From contig JAJHZJ010000419.1 of assembly GCA_023548195.1 (NCBI GenBank), forward strand, positions 2,682,273-2,746,272: a stretch of 64,000 bases of DNA, given 5' to 3'. Below are positions 51,801-62,600 of this stretch, piece after piece. The notes under the pieces are model-generated. The model had not been told where the DNA came from. It saw only the letters and a program-made list of their open reading frames with translations, and did no database searches. The translations under genes and the position numbers were made by a program. Origin of the DNA: Bettongia penicillata ogilbyi. Taxonomy: Eukaryota > Chordata > Mammalia > Diprotodontia > Potoroidae. Within the stretch, counting starts at the first letter, position 1, and every line of letters begins with the position of its first letter.

Positions 51801-52165
51801 TCAAATTGCTCACTGTCTTAGGAAGGTGAGAGTGGAGGGAGGGACAAGATTTAGATCTCAAAATTTTAGATAAAAATGAATTTTAAAAACTGTTTTCATA
51901 TATAATTGAAAAAAATTAAAATACTGCATAAAAGAAAAACTTTTAAATTCACTACTCTGAGGGCCAGATAATGAACATCTTTTCTGAATATAGCTAAGCT
52001 ATTGGGACAAGAGACATACAGTCCATTACTCTGCATGTAGTCAAAGTTGTCCTGGAAAATGTTTCCTACTTCTCTCCATCCAGCAACTTCCCTCTAAGGC
52101 AGGAGAGCTTAACCTGGAGACCATGAATTTGTATTTTTTCATATTTTGATAATTGTATTTCAGTG

Positions 52166-52622
52166 TGTAATAGTAAGGACCCCAACAGGAGGACCTGCTG
52201 CACAAGTTCTCAGATCTGCTTTTCTAACAGGAAAGCAACTTTTATGGGGTCAACAATCACTTTAATTAAGGACATATTTCATTCTCTTAGTTCAGGGGGA
52301 AAAGTCAACACCCTGAACTTCATAGAAAATACAAATAGAGAATAAAGATCAACAGACAGGGTTTCCAACTGTCTGACCATAAGCAATACATGTACAGTTA
52401 CCAGAAAGAGAAGCACCAACATCTGAGTTTTCAAAGCTGAGGGAGTCCTTAGAGGCTGCCAAGAGTCTCATCTAGCCAAACAAACACTTCCAGTGGGTAA
52501 ACCCAAAAATAAAACCTCACCTCAGAGTATTTATACACTTTTCAGAGCTGGAGGGCAAGACCCTCTGACCCAGTGCAGGGAAGATCTTTAACTCTTCCTC
52601 CCACCCACCATTAATCTTAAAT
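52166..52622 (-). mobile_element. Solo LTR, family A (second long copy)
   Basis: Collinear with 13860-14437: TGTAATAGTAAGGACCCC, TCTCAGATCTGCTTTTCTAA, GGGGTCAACAATCACTTTAA, GTCAACACCCTGAACTTC, AAAACCTCACCTCAGAGTAT, TTTATACACTTTTCAGAG. The 5' end (right side) is eroded near 52622. No internal retroviral genes. Confidence 0.7.
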
Positions 52623-52779
52623 TATATAATATAATTTGTTTCCTTTGTAATCCTATGTTTTATTTTGTACATTTAAAAACATTGTTTTGACTACCGGCCC
52701 ACAGACTCCTCCAGATTGGCAAAGGAACACGTCACTAAAACAACTTACCCTAAGGCATATACTTTTTCTTATATGTACC

Positions 52780-52920
52780 AATTTATGTATATGTTGTCTC
52801 TCATGCAAGCTTCTTGAGGACAGGGACTATTAATACTTTTGTTTTCTTAGAATCCCCAGGATTTAGCATGGGGTTTAACACATATAATCAAGGCTTTTAC
52901 AAATGCTCAGTGAGTGATTG
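52780..52920 (+). mobile_element. L2 LINE 3' end
   Basis: TGCAAGCTTCTTGAGGACAG, GGATTTAGCATGGGGTTTAA, AATGCTCAGTGAGTGATTG. Confidence 0.7.
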
Positions 52921-53233
52921 TTTGGAAGGACAAGCTAGACTTTGAACTCCACTAACATGGCCATTGAAAAAGTACAATCACCTCCAGAGTACAATGACAT
53001 GATTGTGTATGAATCAAAAATTTTCCTAGAAAGCAATAAGGATAAGGGGACATGTTTTTAACAGGAGAAATCATCATAGGTCCTGATAAACAACTGCCTT
53101 TCTTCTATCATTCTCTGATTCTCACCCAACCTTGCTTTCCCCAAGTTGTTTATTTGTTTTAAAACTAACTGGGAAATTGTAATTTTTACTGAAAAAAAAA
53201 TCGAAATTATTAGCCAAGAGCTCCCTAAAATCA
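52921..53233. other. Unassigned non-coding sequence
   Basis: No repeat or gene recognised. Confidence 0.4.
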
Positions 53234-53317
53234 CCTTTAGAAAGGCAGATCAAGAGCCTGTGTTAGTAGCCCTCCTATGTGCAGGTGTTATTGGTCTTAC
53301 ACATCCACAGCAGCTGC
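53234..53317. repeat. 84-bp direct repeat, copy 1
   Basis: CCTTTAGAAAGGCAGATCAA through a CATCCACAGCAGCTGC end. 82/84 identical to 54231-54314 and joined on its right to L2 sequence. Confidence 0.9.
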
Positions 53318-53334
53318 TAGTAACAGTAATGCTA

Positions 53335-53527
53335 CACCTAGCTAGCTCCTTACCTCACATTTCTCAGATTCCTTCTGCCATTATTTCCTCCTTTAACCTG
53401 TTTCACAAGATGAGATGTCCTCTCTCTTTATCAAGAAAAATACTACACAATTAATCCTTTTCCATCCTGTCTCCTCCAGAAGATCTTCCCCTCCATCATT
53501 CCTACCCTCTCACTTATATTCAGTCTC
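53335..53527 (+). mobile_element. L2 LINE fragment (upstream part)
   Basis: CTTACCTCACATTTCTCAGA, AAGATGAGATGTCCTCTCTC, CATCCTGTCTCCTCCAGAAG, CATCATTCCTACCCTCTCAC. It precedes and is collinear with the L2 that resumes at about 54315. Confidence 0.7.
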
Positions 53528-53529
53528 TT

Positions 53530-53668
53530 CTCTTTTTTTGGGAGGGTGGGGGATGGCAATCAGGGTAAAATGACTTGCCCAAGGTCACCCAGCTGGTAGA
53601 TATCTGAGAATGGGGAGGTCCTCCTGATTCCAAAGCCAGTGATCTATCCATGGTGCCACTTACTGTAG
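53530..53668 (-). mobile_element. tRNA-type SINE
   Basis: GGCAATCAGGGTAAAATGAC, AAGGTCACCCAGCTGGTAGA, GTCCTCCTGATTCCAAAGCC, ATCTATCCATGGTGCCAC: an antisense CORE-SINE with a different 3' end. Confidence 0.75.
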
Positions 53669-54314
53669 GGTTAGTGGAATATAAGATCTTCCTTGTCCAC
53701 TTAATAGGCCTATGTGACCACATGTGTCCCCTTTTCCCTTGGAACAAGAACCATGTTCCCAGGTCTAAAGGTACACAGGTTTTTCAATCATGGCTGTCTT
53801 GCTGCTTTGAATGTCTGGCTCAGTTCATAGCTGTAATTCATTCTGAGTCACATAGATCCCTGGCAGGTGTTGAGTCAATTAGCCACTGAGTCACATGGAT
53901 TGTGATGCCTTCTGGCTCTAAGCCTATTAATTGAAAACTACATATACTGGGAGGTGGGTAATTTTTTTAGGGTTCACTCATGGGAAAAATACTTCTTTGT
54001 GATTTGGCCAGACAAGACTCTGGGTAGCCCTTGTTATGGACTCCCCCCCACAGCTATTTGAACCCAGATGTTTGTGCTTCCTAGTCTGGTGATGTAAATT
54101 GTTCTACTGCTTTGTTTAGACAGGGAGCCCTATCTCTCAGATTCTTTCTTGGATACTTACTTCTTTCTACTTATCTGTATTGTGTAATTAAATTCAGAAT
54201 AAGAGTACTAACTCCTTTGAAGTTGTCGTTCCTTTAGAAAGGCAGACCAAGAGCCTGTGTTAGTAGCCCTCCTTTGTGCAGGTGTTATTGGTCTTACACA
54301 TCCACAGCAGCTGC
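53665..54314 (+). mobile_element. Candidate LTR-like insertion in L2
   Basis: About 650 bp separates the two L2 pieces. It begins TGTAGGGTTAG, contains GTGTAATTAAATTCAGAATA near its 3' part, and ends with copy 2 of the 84-bp repeat. There is no coding capacity. The LTR nature is inference from size and position only. Confidence 0.35.
54231..54314. repeat. 84-bp direct repeat, copy 2
   Basis: CCTTTAGAAAGGCAGACCAA through a CATCCACAGCAGCTGC end. Two mismatches to 53234-53317. L2 resumes immediately after it. Confidence 0.9.
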
Positions 54315-55905
54315 ACAGTCTTTTATTGTCTACAAGCTACTTCCCTATTACCCTCAAATGGACTCATGGCACTTCCAGCCTCAAAAAGTCCTCATTTGAT
54401 CAGTTTATCCTCATTAGTTTTCATCCCATTTTTCTTCTCCTGTTTGTAACAACTCCTTGAGAAGCCTCTCTACGATAAGTGCCTCTTTATCTTTTCTTCT
54501 CCCTCTTTTATCCCTCTACAATTTAGCTACTGACCTCATCACTCAAACAAAACTGTTCTATCCAAAATTACTAAAGCTCCTAACAGACCAATCTAATGGC
54601 CTTTTATCAGTGCTCATCTTTCTTGACCTCTGAAGCCCTTCATGCTGCAGATCACTCTCTTCTCCTTGATACCATCTTCTCTCTGGGTTTCCACGACACT
54701 GCTCTCCCTTGGTTCTTTTGTTGCCTATTAAACAACTCCTCAGTGTCCTCACTGCATCTTTGAATTGGTAATAGCTGCTAAACTTGGGTGTCCTCTAGGG
54801 CTCTGTCCTGAGCCCTCTTCACTTTTTTCCTCTATGCTATTTTATTTTGTGATCTCATCAGCTCCAAAGATTTCAAATATCATCACTATGCAATTGAAAC
54901 CTCTAGACTTGTATCTAGATGCCTCTCACACATCAAACTAGATGTCTCACAGACATCTTAAATTTAACATTTCCAGAATTAAACTCATTATCTTTTCCCA
55001 AAAGCTTCCTTTCCTGAAATTTCCTGCTACTGATAAGGGTACCACTATTGTCCCAGTCACCCGGGCTTACCATCTAGGTATCATCCTTGACTCCTCCCTC
55101 CCCCTTCCTTTCCCCTCCCTCCCCCTTCCTTTCCCCCTCTCCTTGCCCCCATATCCAATCTCTTGTTAAGGTTTATCAGTTTTACCTTCATAATATTGCT
55201 CATATTCCCCTTCTCTTCTCTACTACCGAAGCCACCCTCATATACCTAAACTACTTCACCAGCCTGCTGGCTTATGTTCCTGTTTGGAGTCTCTCCCTAC
55301 TCAGTCCAACCTCTACTCATCTGTCAAATTAATCTTCCTAAAGTACAGTTCTGACCATGTCATCTCCTTTTCAATGAACTCCAGTGGTTTCTTGTCACCT
55401 CTGGGATCAAATATAAAATTCTCCGTTTTGCATTTAAAGCCATTCATAATCTAGACCACCCTACCTTTCCAGCCTCCTGACACCTTATTCTCCTCTGCGT
55501 GTTCTAAGATTCAGTGACATTGACATCCTTTCAATTCCTCACACAAGACATTCTATTTCCAGACTCCAGGCATTTTCTCTGGTGTTCCCCATACCTGAGA
55601 TACTCATTTTCTTCATCCCCACCTCTTGGCTTCTCTGGGTTCTAAAGTATTGGAGAAATTACTATCTTATTCAAGAAACATTTCCTGATCCCACCTAACC
55701 CCAGTACCTTCTGTCCATTGATTTTCTCCAATTTACCCTCTTTATGTCTTGTTTTTATATGACTGCTTAAATGTTGTCTTCACCCATTAAACTATGACTT
55801 CCTTGAGTGCAGGAACAATCTTTTGCCTTTTTCTGCATCCCTAGCACTTAGCCCAGTACCTGGCACATAGTAGGCCTTTAATAAACCCTTACTGACTAAC
55901 TAATA
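54315..55905 (+). pseudogene. L2 LINE, distal ORF2 (reverse transcriptase) and 3'UTR
   Basis: About 1.6 kb of collinear L2. RT-region words include TCTAATGGCCTTTTATCAGT (SNGLLSVL frame) and GGCTCTGTCCTGAGCCCTCT (the QGSVLGPLL motif, here GSVLSPL). The catalytic Y-ADD box reads YAIE at 54887-54898. Later segments are GACTCCTCCCTC, CCATATCCAATCTCTTG, ACTCCAGTGGTTTCTTG, TAAAGCCATTCATAATCTAG, then the 3' end AGTACCTGGCACATAGTAGG, CCTTTAATAAACCCTTACTG at 55905. There are many stops and frameshifts. With 53335-53527 it forms the longest L2 in the window. Confidence 0.85.
55095..55136. repeat. Perfect 21-bp tandem duplication in L2
   Basis: Two identical 21-bp pyrimidine units (55095-55115 and 55116-55136), each beginning TCCCTCCCCCTTCC. 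Confidence 0.95.
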
Positions 55906-56004
55906 TGCTTCCAGTTTACCTTCCTCTGCTATAAAGCACAATTCGAAACTAGCGTTGCTGTTTATGGGAATAGACCCCACTGGTTAGGAATTCCTATTGG
56001 AGAG

Positions 56005-56215
56005 TAGGATACAGTGAGAAAAGCACTTATCTTGGATTGAGAAGCCCTGAGTTCCAGTCCCAACTTTGGCATTCTGTCTGAACTTTGAGACAAGTTATTT
56101 AAATTTTCTAGGCCTCAGCTTCCTCATCTGTAAACCAGAGATTATAAAGCTGGAAAACAAGTGTTTTGTGTAGTAAATGAACTACAAAAAACTATAGAAA
56201 TATAAGTTATTATTG
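56005..56215 (+). mobile_element. MIR-type SINE
   Basis: GCCCTGAGTTCCAGTCCCAA, TTCTAGGCCTCAGCTTCCTC, ATCTGTAAACCAGAG, and the terminal AAATATAAGTTATTATTGTG. Confidence 0.75.
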
Positions 56216-57904
56216 TGGCCCCTACCTCTTGACAAGAAATCCAGAGTTTATGGTCCAACTATGCCTATCAATTGACACTGCAGGAATCTGGAGTTTGAGC
56301 TGGAGGGGATGGAACAGAAAGGGGCCTGGGACTTTTGAGACTCCAAATGTGTTTTGTCTTCCTGTTTCTCTTTAAAGTGGTTAAAACCTTCCTGAAACAA
56401 GGCAGACATCAACCAGGTGAGTAAGAAAGCTTCTGTTCAAAGAGATGTGACCATGGGCAATCACATCAAGTAGATCACTATCTGGAAAAGTTCTGGTCAA
56501 GAGTTTTCAATGACAATTGCAAAGCATCTCTTACTTCCCTTTAGTACTGCCACAAACAGCTATGGATGCTGAAGACCTTCAGTCTTCAAAAGAACATCTA
56601 ACTCCATTTGGATCCATGTTTTCCTTCCTTCTGCTTCAGGCAACCTCTCAGACCATAGTCATGCCCATGTCAATGGGATAAGAGGGAATATTCAGACATA
56701 CAGCTATAAATCTATGTGTCTGACCTATCTCCATACCTTAGAGCAAACTAAAATGAGAGGTTGCAGTAGCCAATGTGGGAGCATGAGAGTTGTCTCTCCC
56801 TTCCTTTTTGTCTTCTTTTCTATCCTGAATCTTAAAGGTAGTGGAAGTAAAAGGACTAAAATGCCCTGAGAAAATGCATGCCCAAAATATTTCCATCCTG
56901 ACCAGAAACAGGAAATGCCAGAGATATCATAAGGGAGCTGGCCCCTGAGACATTTCTAGTCCAGTTTGCATACCCAAGAGGTCAGGGGAAGCGGGGAGAG
57001 GAGGAACTAAATCACAACTACTTATCCCAAATATATCCTTTTTGAAATTGTCCATTTCTAATAGTTCATTAGGCTTTCTGCATATAGAATTTCATAGCTG
57101 AAAATATTCACTGAAGATCTGTCTTTATGTTTAGATTCTTCTAGTGTTGATATTTTTGCCACCAGCATTTTTACTTAAAGACTTGCCACATTTCTTGCCT
57201 TCCTTAGGAATTCATTCCTATTGAACATTCTTAAAAGGGTAGTAATGAGACAAATGTAATATTGGCCATCAATTTCTCTTTAATTCCTAACAGCAGAAGA
57301 AGAGGTCATAATGACCATATTGAACTATGTTTCTCTCTGTTACCCAAAAGTCATTGCACTGCTGCCTACCAAATTATAAGCAAATAATTAGTTTTAATAA
57401 GTGCAGCTCACTCCCTAAAGCTCTTAAGGAATCTATAAAAACAACAAAAAAGTTTCTTGGACTCCTTCAAGAAGAGAAACCAAGGAAGTTTCTTGCAGTC
57501 ATCAGGAACAATTTGCAAAGACCAAGATTTTCTTACCAGCCAGCCATGAAATGTACATGAAACAGAATGTGTTTTTGTTCAAGAAAGGAATGCATGGAGA
57601 TTGGTGTAGATCAGTCCACTGGTGGCTGTCAGGATTCTAAATGGAATTATTTGACTGTTTGAAATTAACTTTGTCAGGATTTTGGAGGTTATAAATAGAA
57701 CCTATGCAACTCAGATTTTTATCAAATGTAAATAAAGGAGAGACTAAGGGAGGTAAACATTTGATTTATCAGGAATGTGAAAAATGAACTATTGTTTAAA
57801 TGAGCTATTGTTGTTTGGGGTTGGCTCTTATTAGCATCCTCACCCAGTTATTCAAGTTGAAAAAAAAATCTGTGTCCTGTTTGCCAATTATAGGATGAAA
57901 ATCA
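56216..57904. other. Unassigned non-coding sequence
   Basis: 1.7 kb without a recognised repeat family or gene, one of the two longest such stretches. The ORF at 57327-57560 has no domain features. Confidence 0.4.
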
Positions 57905-58008
57905 TCTTCATTTGCAAGATGCCTTTCCCAGTCCCCTAGCTGTACATTTTCCTATAAGGTTACTTTCCGTCTATTCTGTATGCCTCTTATGTTTCTAGGT
58001 GTCTCCAG
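57905..58008 (+). mobile_element. L2 LINE 3' region, left part
   Basis: GCCTTTCCCAGTCCCCTAGC, CTATTCTGTATGCCTCTTAT. Continues at 58510. Confidence 0.6.
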
Positions 58009-58509
58009 CAATGGTTCTCAAACTTTTTGGCTTCAGGTCCCCATGATCCTATCAAAAATAATTGAGTACTCCAAAGAGCTTTTGTTTATGTAGATTTTAT
58101 CTATTAATATTTGCCATTTCAGAAATTAAAGCTTATAAATTTTTAAAATATCAAGCTTCATTTGCTTATATAATGACATATTTTATGAAAAATAACTAAA
58201 TTTTCAAAAACAAAAAAATAAGAGTGGCATTGTACTACATATTTTTGCAAATCTCTTTAATGTCTGGTTTAATACAAGACATTTGGATTCTTGTATCTGC
58301 TTCTGCATTCAAGCTGTTGGGATACTACATTTGTTGAAATATATGAAGAAAAATCCAACCTCACATAGCTATGTATCTGGAAAAGGGAGGAGTAATTTAA
58401 TAGGCAAATAATATCGTAGTATTATTATGAAGTTTTTCCTCCTAGATCCTCTGAAAAGGTCTCAGTGACCTCTAGGAGTCACCAGATCATACTTTGAGAC
58501 AGACCACTG
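58009..58509 (-). mobile_element. hAT-like element splitting an L2
   Basis: Left end CAATGGTTCTCAAACTTTTT, right end GAGACAGACCACTG at 58496-58509. Interior CTCCAAAGAGCTTTTGTTTA, TCTCTTTAATGTCTGGTTTA, ATCTGCTTCTGCATTCAAGC. Opposite orientation to 42855-43323. Target duplication not convincing (4/8). Confidence 0.75.
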
Positions 58510-58655
58510 ATCTATATTCTATTATCTCCCCTGTTAGAATGTAAGGTACTTGAGGACAAGGGTGATTTTTGTACTTTCTTTGTGCCTTCTGTGCTTAGCA
58601 GAGTCCCTGGCATATAGTAAGCTCTTAATAAAAACTCATAGTTGTTTGATTGGTT
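58510..58655 (+). mobile_element. L2 LINE 3' region, right part
   Basis: CCCTGTTAGAATGTAAGGTA, CTTGAGGACAAGGGTG, AGAGTCCCTGGCATATAGTA, AGCTCTTAATAAAAACTC. Confidence 0.85.
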
Positions 58656-59204
58656 GGTTGAGCTCTGGATTCAATTTCCCACTAAGAGCACAAAGTCTGT
58701 CAGAACTGACATCACCGAGAGTTCGGGGAAAGAGAAGTGACACAACAAAACCACTGTCCTGCTGGCAAAGACAGTTTAGAGTAACCACAAGGATGGACCC
58801 TTAAACAACCAGGGGAAATGGCAGGAAGGTTGAGAACCAAAAGAGATCCTAAGAGAGTCATTCCTTTCTGAGACTGACTGTTACAGGAATCTGGGTTTGG
58901 AGGATATGTACATGGCAGTCTATCTAAGGTTCAATATCCTTTATCAATAATCAAGAAAGCATGAGAAGATGGTGGAAAAGAGGCAAGGAAGCAGGACATC
59001 CAGGGATGACATAAGATATGTGTGCATCCTGTGGAGGTTTGGCAAACTGAAATCCCTTATCCTCACAGTCTTTGAGGCGCTCTAATAATACATGAAATTT
59101 GATTTGCCTTTTGTTCAGAGGCTTGAAGTTTGGGGTGGGTCCATACTGTTGATTTCAGAATCTGTACTGGAAGTTCCTAATTGTGGAAATTCTCATCCCT
59201 GATG
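58656..59204. other. Unassigned non-coding sequence
   Basis: No gene or repeat recognised. Confidence 0.4.
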
Positions 59205-59350
59205 AGAGTCAGCAACTTTTCAATGACTTGTAATCTTGGAGAGTTGCCTGGGCTCACTGAGAAGGTAAGTGACTTGTTCATGAATATGCAAAAGGTAAGA
59301 CTTGACCACAGGTCTTCCTGAAGCCAAAGCCACAAGCCACATTGCAGACT
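59205..59350 (-). mobile_element. THER1/MIR-like SINE fragment
   Basis: TTGGAGAGTTGCCTGGGCTC, AAGGTAAGTGACTTGTTCAT, CCACAGGTCTTCCTGAAGC. Confidence 0.6.
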
Positions 59351-59524
59351 AGAAAGATCTCTTTCCACTTTGCCATGATGTTTGTCTAACTTAAGTAAGG
59401 TAATGTCTTTTTAAGATACAAGTAGTTTGACTGCTGAAATGGGGAGGAAAAATACTTTGGCATGCAGAAAAGAATAATAAATTAACTTGGGAAGAATAAA
59501 CCTTTCATAAGTGAACATCTTGGA

Positions 59525-59706
59525 GGTTAAGTGGAACAATGGAGCAGTAGGCCTAAAGTCAGGAAGACCGGAGTTCAAAACTGGCCCCTGACACTTACCA
59601 TCTACATGACTCTGAACAAGTCACTTAACCTCTGTTTGTCTCAGTTTCCTCAACTGTAAAATGGGCACTGATATGAAGATCAAATGAGCTACTATCTGTA
59701 ATGGCC
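59525..59706 (+). mobile_element. MIR-type SINE
   Basis: GCAGTAGGCCTAAAGTCAGG, GGAGTTCAAAACTGGCCCCT, CAAGTCACTTAACCTCTGTT, CAGTTTCCTCAACTGTAAAA. Confidence 0.85.
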
Positions 59707-59709
59707 TTA

Positions 59710-60255
59710 ATGAGTTAATTTTTGAAATCCAAGGTTCCTGTGAATCACTTTTCTATCCTTGCCTTAAAGAAATAATGCTATCCTTGAGAAATGCAAGTGA
59801 ACACTAAAGAATCTAGTCAAGCCATACATCACCAAGCTGTCCTTTAAAGACGCCTGGTTTACTGTTCAAATAAGTCTGGTTCACTATCTTTAACCTTGAA
59901 GGTGGACTCAAACAATGAATACTTCTTAGCTACAGGAAGGAAGAAGATGGTTGTTGCCAGCCCCTCATTCCCAGCTTCCAACCAATCATATTGTTCCCCA
60001 TGTCTCAACTATGTAACAAATCATGTTGTCATCAACCCCATGATAGCATCACCCCTATAACCAATTGTATTATTTCACCAATTACCCTATTCTGTTCTTT
60101 ATTCTAATCTCATAAAAAATAACTGAATCCCCAAGTCAGGGGTCTTTTGGCTAAATCTAGGCAAGCCATTGACCCATTTTACTGGCAGGTAGTCTTCCTA
60201 ATAATAAAATATTATGTTGCTCAGAAAAATGTGCCTCAGTCTTTTGTTGAATTTC
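59710..60255 (+). mobile_element. Candidate solo LTR, family D
   Basis: Promoter-like features lie in order: CCAATCATATTG (about 59982) and CCAATTG words, TATA-like CATAAAAAATAACTG (about 60111), a CAAGTCAGGGGTCTTTTGGC block, and an AATAATAAAATATT poly(A)-type signal (about 60201) with a GT-rich end (CAGTCTTTTGTTGAATTTCA). The order resembles a gammaretrovirus-type LTR. Ends and target duplication are not resolved. Confidence 0.5.
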
Positions 60256-60449
60256 ACTTGCAAGAGCATTTTATATACTACCTAGCACATACTAGGCACT
60301 TGGCAATCCCTTGCCCTGTACCCTAAAAGTTACTAAAATTACATGTGTGAAGTAGCATAAATTTCAAAGACTTAGATCTCTTTGTAAAGGATGTAAAGAA
60401 AATGATTCATTTACATGTGTTCAGTTTGGTTGCTAAAAGAGGGCAAAAA

Positions 60450-60462
60450 AGAACTTTTATTT
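60450..60462. repeat. Target-site duplication of BovB/RTE, left copy
   Basis: AGAACTTTTATTT versus AGAATTTTTATTT at 62588-62600, 12/13 identical. Confidence 0.6.
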
Positions 60463-62587
60463 TTGCTGTTATTGTTGAGTCATTCAGTTATGTCCAACTC
60501 TTCATGACCCCATGGACTATAGCATGCCAGGCCCTTCTATTCTCCATTATATCTGTCTGTCCAAGTTCATGTTCACTGTTTCAACAATACTATCTATCCA
60601 TCTCATCCTCTGCCATCTCCTTTTCCTTTTGCTTTCAATTCTTTCCCAACATCAGAGTCTTTTCCAATGAGTCTCTTCTTCTCACTATGTGGCCAAAGTA
60701 GTAAAGCTTCTGTTTTAGTATTTGATCTTCCAGTGAATAGCCTAAATTAATTTCTTTAAGTATTGGCTTATTTGATCTTGTTGCTGTCCAAGGGACTCTC
60801 AAAAGTCTTCTCCAGCACCATAATTCAAAAGCATCAATTCTGTAGTACTCAGATTTCCTTATAGTCCAACTCTCACAGCCATGCATTACTACTAGAAAAA
60901 TCATAGCTTTGACTATATGGACTTTTGTTGGCAAAGTATTATCTCTGCTTTTTAGTGTGCTGTCCAAATTCGCCATAGTTTTCCTTCCAAGAAAAGTCTT
61001 TTAATTTCATGGCTACAGTTACCATCTGCAGTGATCTTTGAGCCCAAGAATATGAAATCTGACACTAATTCCATTTCTTCTCCCTCTATTTGCCAGGAAG
61101 TGATGGAACCAGTTGTCAAGATTTTAGAGGTTGCTTTTTTTTCTGTTAAGCTTCAAGCAAGCTTTTATACTCTTCCCCTTCACCCTGATAAAGAGGCTTC
61201 TTAATTCCTCTTCATTTTCTGCCATCAGAGAGGTATTATCTGCATATCTAAGATTATTGATATTTCTCCCATAAACCTTAATGCCAGCTTTTGATTCATC
61301 CAACCCAGCATTTTATACCTTGTATTCTGTATATAAGTTAAATAAATAAGGTGAATAATATACAGCCTTGTCATACTCCTTTTCCAATCTTAAACCAATC
61401 AATTGTTCTACATTCAGTTCTAACTTGTTCTAGTTGTGGTTCAGTTCTAACTTAGCCTGCATATAGACTTCTCAGGGCACAAGTAAGATGATCTGGTATT
61501 CCCTTCTTTTGGAGGACTTGCCACATTTTCTTGTGATCCCCACAGTCGAAGGCTTTAGAGTAGTCAATGGAGCTCTTTCGCCTTCTGCATAATCCAACAA
61601 ATTTGGTCCCTAGTTCCTCTGTCTCTTTGAAAACCAGTCTTCTTATCTGTTTATTCTCCATTCACATGTTGCTGAAGCCTAGTTTACAGAATCTTAAGCA
61701 TAACCTTGCTCACATGTGAAAAAAGTGCAATTGTTCAGGAATTTGAACATTTCTTGGCATTTCCCTTCTTTATGATTGGGATGTAAACAGATCTTTTCCA
61801 ATTTAGTTGTGTTTTCCAAATTTGCCGGTGTATTGAGCACAGCACTTTAACAGCATCATATTTTAGGGTTAAATAGCTCAGCTGGCATTTCATCACCTTC
61901 ACTAGCCTTATTGATAGCAATGCTTCCTACTGTCCACTTCACTTCTTTCACCAGGATGTCTGGCTCTAGGTCAATAGCTATACCATCTTTCTTGTATAGT
62001 TCTTTTGTGTATTCTTGTTACATCTTTTTAATTTCTTCTACATCTGTTAAATACCTACCATTTTTTTTGTATTTTATCATACCCATTTCTTGCATGAAAT
62101 TTTCCCTTGATGTCTCTAATTTCCTTCAAGAAAAGTCTTATATTTCCCATTCTATTGTTTTCTCCTATTTTTTGTATTGCTCATTTAAGAAAATCTTCTT
62201 ATCTCTCCTTGCTATTCTCTGGAATTCTGTATTCATTTGGGTATATCCTTCCTTTTTTCCTTTACCTTTCTCTTTCCTTATTTCCTCAGCTATTTGTAAA
62301 GTCTCATCAGTCATTTTGCTTTCCTGTTCTTCTTTTTCTTTGGAAGGTGTTTTGTTGTTGCCTTCTATACAATATTTCAAACCTCTGCCCATAGTTCTTC
62401 AGGCACTTGACCAGATCTAATTCCTCAAGTCTATTCATCAAGTCTACTTTATATTCATAAGGGATGTTATTTAGGTCATACCTATATAATCTGATTTTTT
62501 TCCCACTTTCTTCAAGTCTGAATTTTGCAATAAGAAGTTCATGATCTGAGCCATGGTTGGCTCTAAGTCTTGTTTAACTGACTATAT
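60463..62587 (-). pseudogene. BovB/RTE LINE ORF2 (reverse transcriptase), 5'-truncated
   Basis: The 2.1-kb minus-strand element reads, from its 5' side, NHGSDHELLI-like sequence at about 62550 (the end of the endonuclease), then EFQRIARRDKKIFL (about 62190), WKRSVYIPIIKKGNAKKCSN (about 61740), an FxDYSKAFDCGDH segment (about 61545), a mutated catalytic box YADN at 61235-61246, and the C-terminus KVHIVKAM, HGCESWTI, DAFELWCWRRLLRVPWTA (about 60795-60920). The 3' end GGGTCATGAAGAGTTGGACA matches the MAR1 SINE tail. ORF2 of this family supplies endonuclease and reverse transcriptase for target-primed insertion. Here the endonuclease is mostly missing and the RT carries stops, frameshifts and Asp-to-Asn in YADD. 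It was replicated by an RTE enzyme and is now dead. Confidence 0.92.
61235..61246 (-). other. RT catalytic box YADD mutated to YADN
   Basis: The minus strand reads TAT GCA GAT AAT within NNLRYADNTSLMA, where the family has YADD. One G-to-A change removes the second metal-binding aspartate. Confidence 0.85.
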
Positions 62588-62600
62588 AGAATTTTTATTT
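62588..62600. repeat. Target-site duplication of BovB/RTE, right copy
   Basis: AGAATTTTTATTT; see 60450-60462. Confidence 0.6.

Larger units (their letters stand above)
50038..51935 (+). mobile_element. Older L1 3' end, host of a nested L1 insertion
   Basis: Outer pieces 50038-50318 (GAACAAGTTGTGGTATATGA, GTGAGCAGAACCATGAGAAC) and 51585-51935 (TTCTTTCACAACATGACTAA, AATTGCTCACTGTCTTAGGA, AATTGAAAAAAATTAAAATA) are continuous marsupial L1 3'UTR once the 1.2-kb insert is removed. Confidence 0.8.

Noticed and set aside
61911..62420. 169-codon plus-strand ORF with Phe/Ser-rich membrane-like composition
   Set aside because: It is the antisense shadow of the BovB/RTE ORF2.
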